NCBI RefSeq assembly: GCF_045062605.1
Contig: NZ_JBJGDW010000012.1
Location: 19,946 to 83,945, forward strand
Direction: 5' to 3'
Length of the DNA stretch: 64,000 bases
From: Deinococcus sp045062605
GTDB lineage: Bacteria > Deinococcota > Deinococci > Deinococcales > Deinococcaceae
Positions 38,225 to 51,235 of this stretch are shown in pieces (position 1 is the stretch's first letter; each line of letters begins with the position of its first letter). The notes beneath the pieces are model-generated. The model worked only from the letters and a program-made list of their open reading frames with translations, was not told where the DNA came from and ran no database searches. A program made the position numbers and the translations under genes.

Positions 38225-39864
38225 CCACGCAACTGGAGCGGCCCTCTCCGGCCAGCGTGACCGTGACTAACCCCGTATTGCGCGGCTTTCACCCCGATCC
38301 CAGCATCGTGCGGGTGGGACAGGACCATTACCTGGCCACCAGCACCTTCCAGTGGTATCCAGGCGTGGCGATTTACCACTCACGCGATCTGGTGAACTGG
38401 CGGCCCGCCGCACAACCGCTGGACCGCACGAGTCTGCTGGACATGCGCGGCAACGCCGATTCCGGTGGCGTGTGGGCACCTGCCCTGTCGCACGACGGCC
38501 AGCGTTTCCACCTGATCTACACCGATGTCAAGAGCTGGGGCAGCAGCGAGGTCTTCAAGGACAGCCACAATTACCTGACGACTGCCGAGAACATTGAGGG
38601 GCCGTGGTCCGAGCCGATTTACATGAATTCCAGCGGCTTTGACCCCAGCCTGTTCCATGACACCGAGGGCAGTACGGGCGTGGACACGGGCGGCGACGGG
38701 CGCAAGTGGTTCGTGAACATGCTGTGGGACCACCGGGCGGGGCGCAACTCGTTTTCGGGCATCGTGTTACAGGAGTACAGCCCGGAAGAAAAGCGGCTCG
38801 TTGGCCCCCGTGAAATCATCTTCAGGGGCACCGAACTGGGCGTGACCGAAGCGCCGCACCTGTACCGCAGGGGCGGCTGGTACTACCTGCTGACGGCGGA
38901 GGGCGGCACCAGTTGGGAACACGCCGTCACCGTGGCCCGTTCGCGCAGCCTGCACGGCCCGTACGAGGTGCATCCCGACAACCCCATTCTGACCGCCGTG
39001 GACGCGCCGGAGCTGCCCATTCAGAAGAGTGGGCATGCCAGCTTCACCAACACGCCGGATGGGGATTGGGTGATCGCCTATCTGTGCGGACGGCCCCTGG
39101 CTGAACACGGCGAATGCCCATTGGGACGGGAAACGGCATTGCAATCACTGGTGTGGGGCGAGGACGACTGGCCGCGCCTGGGTTCCGGCGGACACCATCC
39201 GCAGCTTCACGCCGAGTTGCCCGCGCTGGTGCCACATCCGTGGCCGGAAGCTCCAGCCCGTGACGACTTTGGTGGGTCTGAATTGCGCTCTGAGTGGATG
39301 ACCCTGCGTGCGCCCGCCGAGTTGGTGGGTGTGGAATTAACAGGTCACAGCCTACGTCTCACGGGGCATGAATCGCTGAACAGCAGGCATCAACTGGCGC
39401 TGGTGGGCCGCCGCCTGCAAGCGCTGGACGCCCGTTTCCGCACCGCCGTCAGCTTTGACCCGGAAGACTTTCAACAGATGGCGGGCGTGTGCGCCTATTA
39501 CGACTCCCGCAACTGGGTCTACCTGCGCCTGAGCCGGGACGAGCAGCAGGGCCGCACGCTGGCGATCCTCCAGTCCGAGAACGACGAGTACCGTGAACTG
39601 CTTGCAGACGAGGTGGCCGTAGGAGACGTCAGCCCAGTGCATCTGGGCATCGTGTATGGGGGTGGGCAGTTCTGGTTTGAATACAGCGTGGACGGCGAGG
39701 AGTGGCAGCCGATCGGTGGCAAATTGAGCGCCGGACTGCTGAGCGACGAACACTGCGGCGGCCTCAGCTTCACCGGCACCTTTCTGGCGCTGACCTGCCA
39801 GGACCTCAGCGGGCGCAAGCTGGCTGCCGAGTTCCACTGGGCCGAATACGTGGAGACGGCATGA
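38221..39864 (+). CDS. Beta-xylosidase/arabinofuranosidase-type GH43
   Basis: A 547-residue GH43 enzyme with a C-terminal beta-sandwich, the layout of XynB-type beta-xylosidases. The general base Asp is in GFHPDPSIVR (about residue 24), VWAPALSHDG is the conserved middle strand, and the acid Glu is in LGVTEAPHLYRR (about 208). No signal peptide, so cytoplasmic. The GTG start overlaps the GH1 stop and its own stop overlaps the GH3 start (ATGA). Probably releases xylose from imported xylo-oligosaccharides. Confidence 0.92.
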   Translation: MTTQLERPSPASVTVTNPVLRGFHPDPSIVRVGQDHYLATSTFQWYPGVAIYHSRDLVNWRPAAQPLDRTSLLDMRGNADSGGVWAPALSHDGQRFHLIYTDVKSWGSSEVFKDSHNYLTTAENIEGPWSEPIYMNSSGFDPSLFHDTEGSTGVDTGGDGRKWFVNMLWDHRAGRNSFSGIVLQEYSPEEKRLVGPREIIFRGTELGVTEAPHLYRRGGWYYLLTAEGGTSWEHAVTVARSRSLHGPYEVHPDNPILTAVDAPELPIQKSGHASFTNTPDGDWVIAYLCGRPLAEHGECPLGRETALQSLVWGEDDWPRLGSGGHHPQLHAELPALVPHPWPEAPARDDFGGSELRSEWMTLRAPAELVGVELTGHSLRLTGHESLNSRHQLALVGRRLQALDARFRTAVSFDPEDFQQMAGVCAYYDSRNWVYLRLSRDEQQGRTLAILQSENDEYRELLADEVAVGDVSPVHLGIVYGGGQFWFEYSVDGEEWQPIGGKLSAGLLSDEHCGGLSFTGTFLALTCQDLSGRKLAAEFHWAEYVETA

Positions 39865-42065
39865 AATTATTCCTTCTCGGGGCTGCACTGCTGGTGGCCT
39901 CAGCCGGGGCACAAGCAGTGACAGGCGCGCAGACTGTTCCCAGACTGCCGTATGCGGAGGCCGAAACCCACGCCCACACCGTGCTGGCGAAGATGACACT
40001 GGATGAGAAGATCGGGCAGGTCAGCATGGCGCACTTCTTCCGCTTCCTGGAAGGCAGGAAAAGTGCGCCGATTGTTGCCGACGCGGGCGACATCTTTGCC
40101 CGACTGTTGCCCGGCGCAATGCTGAACGGCGGCGGCGACGCCCCGCAGCCCAACACCCCGCGTGGCTGGGCCGACGCCCTGCGCAGGCTGGAAACGCTGG
40201 GCCGAAAAGGGCTGCCGGGAGGCGTTCCTGCGGTCTTCGGTACCGACGCGGTGCATGGCGTGAACAACGTGCCGGGGGCCACCCTCTACCCACACAACCT
40301 GGGGCTGGGCGCGGCTTTTAACCCGGCACTGACGCAGGAGCTGGCCCGCGCCACTGCCGCCGATATGCAGGCCCTGAACATGGACTGGAATTTCAGCCCC
40401 GTGGCCGATCTGGGCCGCGATCCGCGCTGGGGCCGCTTTTACGAGACCTTCGGCGAGTCGCCGTGGCTGGTCGCCGATCAGATCACCGCCAGCGTGACGG
40501 GCCTGCAATCGGGAGGGGTGGCCGCCACCCTCAAGCATTTCGTGGGCTACGGTTCGCCGGGTCTAGGCCGGGACCGCGCCAATGCGGAGATCAGCCAGCG
40601 GGCATTGCATGAACTGTACTTGCCCCCGTTCAGGGCTGGAATCCGGGCCGGAGCCATGTCGGTAATGGCCAACAGCGGCAGCGTCAACGGCGTGCCGGTG
40701 CATGCCTCTCAAAACATCCTGACTGATCTGCTGCGGGGTGAACTGGGCTTTAGGGGGCTGGTGGTCAGCGATTGGAATGACATTGACCGGCTCGTGAATA
40801 CCTTTAAAACACACGCCGATCTGGTGAAGGCGGCGGCGGCCAGCGTCAACGCCGGAATTGACCTGTACATGGTGCCCAACGATGTGGAGAAGTACGGGGC
40901 TGCCCTGAAAGAAGCGGTGGAAGGCGGTCTGGTGTCCCAGGAGCGGCTGGACGAGGCGGCGTTGCGGATGCTGACCTTCAAGGCGCAACTGGGCCTGATG
41001 GACCCCCGGCCTGCGGGAAGTGGCGTGATCACCGACGGGCGGGCGCTGGCAAAACGCGCGGCGGCAGCCACCCTGACGCTACTGGAAAACGACGGAACGC
41101 TGCCGATCAGGAAAGGGCGGGTGCTGGTCACGGGTCCGGCGATGGACAGCGCGGCCATTCAACTGGGCGGCTGGAGTGTCAACTGGCAGGGGGTGGGCAA
41201 GGGCAACGTGAGTTACGTGCCGAAGGTCAGTACGCTGGCGACGGCCCTGAAAGCCTCGGCTCCAGCGGGCGTGACCGTCAGCGCCCTGCCCGAGAGCAAA
41301 CGCGAGGCACTGCTCAGGGCCGCCGCGAACGCCGACACCATCGTCGTGGCGCTGGGCGAGGCTCCCGCCGCCGAGAGTCAGGCGAACAATCCCAACCTGA
41401 CGTTGCCATCTGGTCAGATCGGGCTGCTGCGCGACCTGCTGGGAACGGGAAAACCCGTGGTGCTGGTGCTGATGGCGGGCCGTCCGATCCTGCTGCCGGA
41501 GGACCTGCAAAACCGCCTCCCGGCCTTCGTGATGGCCTACCTTCCCGGCAGCGAGGGCGGCGCGGCCCTGGCCGACGCACTGTATGGCCGCGCCGGATTT
41601 CCGGGCCGTTTGCCATTTACCTGGCCCGCCAACTTGGGCGAGGTGGGCCTGACCGCAGACCGCCCCCCCGAGGGCGCAGGCGACGCGCCGCTGCCGCTGT
41701 ATCCGCTAGGCTCCGGGCTGGACTATACGGTTTACCGCACCAGTGACGGGCAGGCCACTAAGACGGCGGACGGCGTGAAGGTCAGCGTCACCGTGAAGAA
41801 CACGGGAGAGGCGGCAGGCACGTCAACCTTTATCGTTCGCGCCAGCCTGCCGCCCGCCGGGAATCTTGAAGCGGTCAGGCGTCCGGTGGGCGTCGTTCAG
41901 GCCGCACTGAAGAAGGGTGAATCGCGCACCTTGAGCCTCAATCTTCCGCTGGAACGGCTCGAAGCCTTTACTGGCGACGCGTTCGGGGCGGTCAGGGGCG
42001 AGGTTCTACAGGGCCAGTACATCCTTGAAATTGGGGACGAGCTGGTGCGGTTCAGCCTGCCCTGA
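39861..42065 (+). CDS. Beta-glucosidase/beta-xylosidase, GH3, secreted
   Basis: A 734-residue GH3 enzyme. The signal peptide is MKLFLLGAALLVASAGAQA. KHFVGYG with the preceding WNFSPVADLGRDPRWGRFYE marks the N-terminal barrel. The nucleophile Asp is in LVVSDWNDIDR (about 303); the C-terminal alpha/beta domain and a fibronectin-III-like end (AAGTSTFIVRASLPP) complete it. It would act outside the cytoplasm on oligosaccharides before import. The ATG overlaps the GH43 stop. Confidence 0.93.
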   Translation: MKLFLLGAALLVASAGAQAVTGAQTVPRLPYAEAETHAHTVLAKMTLDEKIGQVSMAHFFRFLEGRKSAPIVADAGDIFARLLPGAMLNGGGDAPQPNTPRGWADALRRLETLGRKGLPGGVPAVFGTDAVHGVNNVPGATLYPHNLGLGAAFNPALTQELARATAADMQALNMDWNFSPVADLGRDPRWGRFYETFGESPWLVADQITASVTGLQSGGVAATLKHFVGYGSPGLGRDRANAEISQRALHELYLPPFRAGIRAGAMSVMANSGSVNGVPVHASQNILTDLLRGELGFRGLVVSDWNDIDRLVNTFKTHADLVKAAAASVNAGIDLYMVPNDVEKYGAALKEAVEGGLVSQERLDEAALRMLTFKAQLGLMDPRPAGSGVITDGRALAKRAAAATLTLLENDGTLPIRKGRVLVTGPAMDSAAIQLGGWSVNWQGVGKGNVSYVPKVSTLATALKASAPAGVTVSALPESKREALLRAAANADTIVVALGEAPAAESQANNPNLTLPSGQIGLLRDLLGTGKPVVLVLMAGRPILLPEDLQNRLPAFVMAYLPGSEGGAALADALYGRAGFPGRLPFTWPANLGEVGLTADRPPEGAGDAPLPLYPLGSGLDYTVYRTSDGQATKTADGVKVSVTVKNTGEAAGTSTFIVRASLPPAGNLEAVRRPVGVVQAALKKGESRTLSLNLPLERLEAFTGDAFGAVRGEVLQGQYILEIGDELVRFSLP

Positions 42066-42097
42066 AGATCCTCACCCCTGTCCAAGAGGTGACAGCC

Positions 42098-43141
42098 ATG
42101 CATTACCACATGAGCCGCCTGAGTATCGCGGCGCTGGCCCTGAGCCTGGGCTTGACGCTCGCCCTCGCCTCCGGACAGGCCCCCAGCCTGCGAACTCTTG
42201 CCAATGAGCGGGGGCTGCTGATGGGCGGGGCCATCAGCAGCGAGCTGTTCAATGCCGACAACCCGGACGAGGCCGCTACAGTGAACCGCGAGTACAACGC
42301 GGTGGTGGCCGAGAACGCCATGAAGATGCGGGCGATTGCCAATTCGCCGAACCCCGGCAATTACCTGTTCGCCACCGCCGACGCGATGGTAGCCTCCGCG
42401 CAGAAGAATGGCCAGACGGTGCGCGGCCATACCCTGGTCTGGCACGACAGCGCCCCAGCCTGGATTTACGAGATCAAGGAAAAGGCCGCCATGCGCGTGG
42501 CCATGACGCAGTACATCACCACTGTGGTCAGGCACTTTGGCGACAGGATCAATATCTGGGACGTGGTGAACGAGGCTATTTCAGACGGGCCAGGGAATCC
42601 GCTGCGGAACAACAACCCCTTTGCGGTGGCGGGGCCGGACTTTATCGCGCTGGCCTTCCGCACCGCGCACGCGGCCAACCCGGCGGCCAGGCTGTATTAC
42701 AACGACTACGGAGTGGAGGGTCTAAACGGCAAGAGCGACGCCATGTACGCCCTCGTGAAAGGACTGTTAGAAGGCGGCGTGCCAATCAACGGCGTGGGCT
42801 TTCAGGCCCATCTGGACACCAATTTCTCGGTGGGGGACTCGGGAATGCAGGCTAACCTTCAACGCTTCCGCAACCTGGGGCTGGAAGTGCAATTGACCGA
42901 GGTGGACGTGCAGATGGTGGGGAATGGCAGCGAGAAGGAGAAGCTGGCCCGGCAGGCGCAGGTCTACGGCGAACTGCTCTCCACCTGTCTGGCCGTCAAG
43001 TGCAGCGCGTTCATGATGTGGGGTGTCTCCGACTGGACCTCGTGGCGGGCCGGGGGCAAACCGCTGATCTTTGACGACGGGTACGCGAAAAAACCCGCTT
43101 ACGGTGCGCTGATACGGGTGTTGCAGATGGCTGGAAAGTAA
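42098..43141 (+). CDS. Endo-1,4-beta-xylanase, GH10
   Basis: Cuts the xylan backbone. It has 347 residues: a signal segment (LSIAALALSLGLTLALASG), then a single GH10 barrel. The acid/base Glu is in WDVVNEAISDG (about 156), the nucleophile Glu in VQLTEVDVQM (about 266), and GHTLVWHDSAP is the family mark. AAGAGGTGA precedes the ATG at 42098 by 5 nt, so this start is used in place of a GTG at 42089. This enzyme gives the strongest clue that the locus is for xylan. Last gene of the operon. Confidence 0.95.
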   Translation: MHYHMSRLSIAALALSLGLTLALASGQAPSLRTLANERGLLMGGAISSELFNADNPDEAATVNREYNAVVAENAMKMRAIANSPNPGNYLFATADAMVASAQKNGQTVRGHTLVWHDSAPAWIYEIKEKAAMRVAMTQYITTVVRHFGDRINIWDVVNEAISDGPGNPLRNNNPFAVAGPDFIALAFRTAHAANPAARLYYNDYGVEGLNGKSDAMYALVKGLLEGGVPINGVGFQAHLDTNFSVGDSGMQANLQRFRNLGLEVQLTEVDVQMVGNGSEKEKLARQAQVYGELLSTCLAVKCSAFMMWGVSDWTSWRAGGKPLIFDDGYAKKPAYGALIRVLQMAGK

Positions 43142-43152
43142 TTGATGTCGGC

Positions 43153-43775
43153 TTAGCCCAGCACATTTCGCCTGAAGCGCTCCAGCAGTGCCAGCCCCAC
43201 CGCGCCACTTTTTTCCGGGTGGAACTGGGTGGCGTGCAGGTTGCCCGCGCTGAGGGCCGCCCAGAAAGGGACGCCGTACTGCGTCAGTGCGCCGTGTTGC
43301 ACCGCCACATTGGCGGGTACGTAATAACTATGGACAAAGTAGGCGTAGGCCGGACCGTTCAGCCCCCGCAGCAGCGGCGAGTCTCCCACACGTTCCAGGG
43401 CATTCCAGCCCATCTGCGGCACCTTGTGGCCGGGGGCAGCGGTGAATTTGCGAACGGTGCCGGGAATCAGGTTCAGGCCCGGCACGCCCGGCGCTTCTTC
43501 GGAGTCGCTCAGGAGCATCTGCATGCCCACGCAGACGCCGAGCAACGGCACGCCCGCCCGCGCGGCGTCGATGACGGGGCCGTGAAAGCCGCCCGTCTCA
43601 AAGGCTTCCATGACCTGCCGAAAGTGGCCCTGACCGGGCACCACCAGCGCGGAGGCATGCGGCACGTCGGCGGGGTCGGCGGAAACACGCACCTGCATCC
43701 CGGCCCGTTCCAGCGCTTTGACGGCGCTGCGAACATTGCCCGCGCCGTAATCGATCAGCAGGACTTCAGGCAGGC

Positions 43776-43779
<4 letters not shown>
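43153..43779 (-). CDS. hisH: Imidazole glycerol phosphate synthase, glutaminase subunit
   Basis: Supplies ammonia to HisF in histidine synthesis. It has 208 residues of class I amidotransferase: LLIDYGAGNVRSAVKALERAG at the start (split here by a strand), ALVVPGQGHF, the nucleophile Cys in LLGVCVGMQML (about 83) and His-Glu in ATQFHPEKSG (about 187). The ATG at 43779 overlaps the hisB stop (ATGA). hisF is not adjacent. Confidence 0.94.
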
Positions 43780-44381
<602 letters not shown>

Positions 44382-44388
44382 GGAGTGG

Positions 44389-44394
44389 AGTGTA
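44389..44394 (-). promoter_or_regulatory. -10 element of leaderless hisB
   Basis: Minus strand TACACT, 7 nt before the hisB ATG; same arrangement as the helicase gene at 54192. Confidence 0.5.
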
Positions 44395-44619
44395 GACGAT
44401 GCGGGGACGATGTTTGGAATGCTTGTTGAGCTTGGCCCATGAAGGCGCGTTTCTGTGTTTTCGATGTTCACGGAGGCAGACAACACTGCTGATCACCTTT
44501 TTTTCATTTACAATCCGGTATCACATTCTGGTCAGTCCCAGGATGTTCCGGCCTCCCTCTGCCACGGCCCTCAAGCTCGCCCTATCTACTTCGTCAGCCG
44601 GACCTTAATTTCCAGCAAA

Positions 44620-44636
44620 TTACGTATTGACCATAA
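44620..44636 (+). promoter_or_regulatory. Radiation/desiccation response motif (DdrO operator)
   Basis: TTACGTATTGACCATAA is a 17-bp imperfect palindrome matching the RDRM as I recall it. It covers the -35 region of ddrA, so DdrO binding would block initiation until IrrE/PprI cleaves DdrO after DNA damage. Confidence 0.85.
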
Positions 44637-44653
44637 TACTATTCTGTTATAGA
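44627..44653 (+). promoter_or_regulatory. ddrA promoter, extended -10
   Basis: TTGACC (44627-44632) inside the RDRM, then an extended -10 (TGT-TATAGA, 44645-44653). Initiation is expected at about 44660, so the ddrA ATG at 44662 is essentially leaderless. Confidence 0.65.
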
Positions 44654-44661
44654 CTAAATGC

Positions 44662-45260
<599 letters not shown>

Positions 45261-45264
<4 letters not shown>

Positions 45265-45356
45265 ACCGCTTTCCAGATGCCCGCAATCTGCTCACAGTAA
45301 CGCTGGGTCTGCTGGCCCTGATGCTGATGAGCGGCATGCTGGCGCGGGTGCTGTAG
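45261..45356 (+). CDS. 31-residue single-pass membrane protein coupled to ddrA
   Basis: GTG at 45261 overlaps the ddrA TGA (GTGA), the same coupling used by several real operons in this window. The product begins VNRFPDARN and continues with one hydrophobic helix (LLTVTLGLLALMLMSGML), ending ARVL. It is followed 20 bp later by a good forward terminator, so ddrA and this frame make one transcript. The family is unknown. Without comparison it could still be chance, but its overlap, length of hydrophobic stretch and position all fit a small membrane protein. Confidence 0.55.
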
Positions 45357-45375
45357 CTGCAAAGAGGAGCTGTAG

Positions 45376-45409
45376 CCGCCGGGGATGAGCTTCCTGGCGG
45401 TATTTTTTT
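45376..45409 (+). terminator. Rho-independent terminator of the ddrA unit
   Basis: CCGCC and GGCGG arms with further internal GG/CC pairing, then TATTTTTTT on the plus strand. Confidence 0.85.
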
Positions 45410-45505
45410 GACTTCTGGCCGGGAAGAAAAGGGGCCGTTTCACGGCTCGATTTCATTGATGGCCAGCATGGCGGCTCGTTCTCGCTCTGGGCTAAAAAAT
45501 CAGGA

Positions 45506-46735
45506 CTACGGCACGGCTTTCCCCAGCTCTGGCGCACCAACTCCCGGTTTTACTTCTCCCAGCACGGGTCCCAGCACCGCCTCGATCCCAGCGTTGATCC
45601 ACGCGAAGGCGCGGCGGGTGTTGGGTATGGTGTAGGTCTGGTCCGCGCCGTGCTGCATGAAAGCGTAGACGACGCGACGCCCATCCTTGGTCTGAAAGTA
45701 ACCGCTGTAGGTCAGGATGCCCCAGCCGTTGCCGCCCTTGCCACCAAAAAAATTGATTCGCGGTCTCCAGTTCAGCGCCGATTTGCCGAAACCCAGCGCC
45801 ATCACGTCACGCTGCCATTTAACGGCGCGGGGCGACAGACCAGGGCGCAGGAATTCGTGGGCCAGCAGTGTGCCCAGCTCATACGGCGTGCTGAGGTTAT
45901 GGACCCGCAAATCATCGGCGGGTGTATGGCGGGTCTCGAAATAGCGGTCCAGCTTGTACTGGACGTAATCGGCGCGGTATTTGCGGGCGTCCATATCGAT
46001 CAGGGCGGCCAGCCGCGCCCGGTCCTTCCCGGTGGCCAAGGCCCAGCGCGTGGTGCCGTTAAAGGCGGCCGACAGCCCCGCCTCCGCCACCCACCAGTCA
46101 CGGGTGGGCAGGATCAGACGGGTGCGGCACAGGCCCAGCCCATCGGCCACGTCCTGCACACGCTGGAGGCCCACGCGGCGGTGCAGGATGTCGGTGGCGG
46201 TGTTGTCGCTGTTGGCGATCATGCGGATGCTCAAGGCCTTGACGTTGCTGCCGTCATAGGGATACTGGCCCAGACTCTGGTTCTCACGGGTCACGTCGAA
46301 GCGCTCGTTGGGGCTGAGACGGCCCGCATCGAACTCTTGCAGCAGCGCCCACAGCACGGCCTGTTTATACGTGCTGGCCAGGGGAAACACGCTGTCGGGA
46401 TTGGTGCCGACGGCTTTGATCGGTTGCAGGGTGCGTGGATCGATCTCGGCCACCCACAGGCCCAGCCGCCCGCTCAGAGGAAATGGAGGCGGGGGCGCTT
46501 TGACCACGGCAGGAGCGGCAGTCAGGCAGCCGTCCAGGCGGGTCTGAAGAGGTGCTTGATCCAGAGCAGCAGGTGTATTCACAGCAGGCACATTCTCTGT
46601 GCGGGACAGAAACACGGACCCCTTATTTGCTGGGGCCACCGTAGTTTCGGCAGCCGGTGGGCGGCAGGCCGACAGGAGCAGACCGCACGCGATGAGGGCG
46701 GCAAACCAGTTCCACTTGGCGAAATTCCGTCCCAC
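45506..46735 (-). CDS. Lipoprotein with class A beta-lactamase-like (SxxK) domain
   Basis: A 409-residue protein. The lipobox is LLLSAC after a short hydrophobic segment, so it is membrane-anchored outside. A linker rich in Ala and Pro leads to a serine-hydrolase domain with SxxK in FPLASTYKQAV and SDN in MIANSDNTATDIL. The third motif reads GGKGGNGWG, in place of the usual K-T/S-G, and the expected Glu of the omega loop is not evident. It may be a peptidoglycan-linked or other hydrolase with no beta-lactamase activity. The GTG start is 3 bp after the DegV stop. Confidence 0.82.
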   Translation of the reverse strand: MGRNFAKWNWFAALIACGLLLSACRPPAAETTVAPANKGSVFLSRTENVPAVNTPAALDQAPLQTRLDGCLTAAPAVVKAPPPPFPLSGRLGLWVAEIDPRTLQPIKAVGTNPDSVFPLASTYKQAVLWALLQEFDAGRLSPNERFDVTRENQSLGQYPYDGSNVKALSIRMIANSDNTATDILHRRVGLQRVQDVADGLGLCRTRLILPTRDWWVAEAGLSAAFNGTTRWALATGKDRARLAALIDMDARKYRADYVQYKLDRYFETRHTPADDLRVHNLSTPYELGTLLAHEFLRPGLSPRAVKWQRDVMALGFGKSALNWRPRINFFGGKGGNGWGILTYSGYFQTKDGRRVVYAFMQHGADQTYTIPNTRRAFAWINAGIEAVLGPVLGEVKPGVGAPELGKAVP

Positions 46736-46738
46736 TCT

Positions 46739-47578
46739 TCAGAGGGGTTCCAGGGTCACGCCCATCGTTCCCGGCCCGGTGTGGGTGGCGACGACTGCGC
46801 CGATGCTGTGGTTGCCCAGGTCCGTGAAATCCAGTCCGGCCAGCCCCACTCGGACCTCGTGCACGTAGTCCTCACCGCCAATGGTAGAGAGGAAGGTGAC
46901 CCGCGCCCCGCCGTGCGAGGTGACGTATTTCCGGGTGTAATCGACCAGATCCTGAACAGCCTTCTTATGACCGCGCACGCGCCCGCCCGTTTCCACGCGG
47001 CCCTTCCTGACCAGCAGAATGGGCTTGATATTCAGCAGGCCGCCCAGCAGCGCCTGCGCCCCGCCGATACGCCCGTTGATCTTCAGAAAGTCCAGCGTAT
47101 CCACCGTGAAACGGATATCGGCCTCTCTGGCTATCCGCTCCAGCTCGGCCAGGATTTCGGGCATCGACTTTGCGGCCCTGGCCAGTTCTGCGGCCCGCAG
47201 CGCGCGCATGCCCAGACCCATGCTGACCGAACCGGTGTCCAGCACGGTGACCTTGCCCCCAAAATCCTGCGCCGCCAGCCGGGCACTGCCCACCGTTCCC
47301 GACAGTTGCCCGCTGATATGAATGCTGAGAACCTGATCCGCCAATTCCAGTGCTTTCGTGTACACGGCGGCAAATTCGGCGGGGCTGGGCTGGGAAGTGC
47401 TGGGCGTCTTTTTGCCCGCCTTGAGGCCCGCAAACAGCTCTGGCGGCGTGATGTCTATGCCGTCCTTGTGCATCCTGCCATCGAACAGCACGTACAGAGG
47501 CACGCTGACAATCTCGTGCTGGGCGCAGAGTTCCGGGTTCAGGTCACTCGTGGAATCGGTGACGATGGCAATGGTCAT
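46739..47578 (-). CDS. DegV-family fatty-acid-binding protein, copy 2
   Basis: A 279-residue DegV protein. It opens MTIAIVTDSTSDLNPELC, has STSQPSPAEFAAVY and the lipid-contact segment VLSIHISGQLSGTVGSARLA, then LKINGRIGGAQALLGGLL. It differs clearly from the copy at 22442, so the two are old paralogs. The ATG is 6 nt after TAAGAT (leaderless). It precedes the SxxK lipoprotein gene in one transcript. Confidence 0.9.
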   Translation of the reverse strand: MTIAIVTDSTSDLNPELCAQHEIVSVPLYVLFDGRMHKDGIDITPPELFAGLKAGKKTPSTSQPSPAEFAAVYTKALELADQVLSIHISGQLSGTVGSARLAAQDFGGKVTVLDTGSVSMGLGMRALRAAELARAAKSMPEILAELERIAREADIRFTVDTLDFLKINGRIGGAQALLGGLLNIKPILLVRKGRVETGGRVRGHKKAVQDLVDYTRKYVTSHGGARVTFLSTIGGEDYVHEVRVGLAGLDFTDLGNHSIGAVVATHTGPGTMGVTLEPL

Positions 47579-47584
47579 GGGGTG

Positions 47585-47590
47585 ATCTTA
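47585..47590 (-). promoter_or_regulatory. -10 element of leaderless degV-like gene 2
   Basis: Minus strand TAAGAT, 6 nt before the ATG at 47578. Confidence 0.45.
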
Positions 47591-47633
47591 GCGTGACATT
47601 GGGTTCTGGCCGACTTTGAACCGGGTGCAAAGG

Positions 47634-47662
47634 AAAGCGCCGCCCGTAATGGACGGCGCTTA
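47634..47662 (-). terminator. Terminator of the Fe-S oxidoreductase gene
   Basis: Minus strand AAGCGCCG, 11-base loop, CGGCGCTTT, then CCTTT, downstream of the Fe-S gene stop. Confidence 0.65.
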
Positions 47663-47679
47663 GATACGACTTTTAGAGA

Positions 47680-50967
<3,288 letters not shown>

Positions 50968-51088
50968 GGGAAACCTCCGGGGATGCAGATAGGACGCGGG
51001 TGAACGGGATTTATTACACTCGGTTCAAAGAATGCCCGGAGTATAGCGGTCACAGAGAGGCCAGGGAGATCGTCCCAGCTTACGCTTT

Positions 51089-51235
51089 ATGCGGATTCCG
51101 TCTGTTGCGTGCAGCAATCGGGACAGCGCCAATTCCCGCACTCCACGCCCGGCACCCGTTTTTCTCCTGCTCGCTCTCCTCGGATTTCAGGTGTTTCCCA
51201 ATACCTTTCAATCAGAGTCCGTATTAGTCTTCTTT
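51089..51235. repeat. Dispersed intergenic repeat, copy A
   Basis: Aligns without gaps for 56 bases with 61325-61380 (both start ATGC-GATT-CGTCTGTT and end ACTCC), continues through CTCCACGCCCG, and ends in CAATCAGAGTCC (51209-51220), matching CAATCGGAGTCC in copy B. The end overlaps the last codons of the helicase gene. Likely a Deinococcus small non-coding repeat. Confidence 0.6.

Noticed and set aside
45506..46735. Beta-lactamase resistance gene
   Set aside because: KTG and omega-loop Glu are missing, and the protein has a lipoprotein anchor; resistance is not supported.
45650..47596. A 648-codon plus-strand open frame opposite the SxxK lipoprotein and DegV genes
   Set aside because: It is antisense to two well-supported genes, is His/Gln/Arg-rich as expected of a GC-rich shadow frame, and shows no domain.
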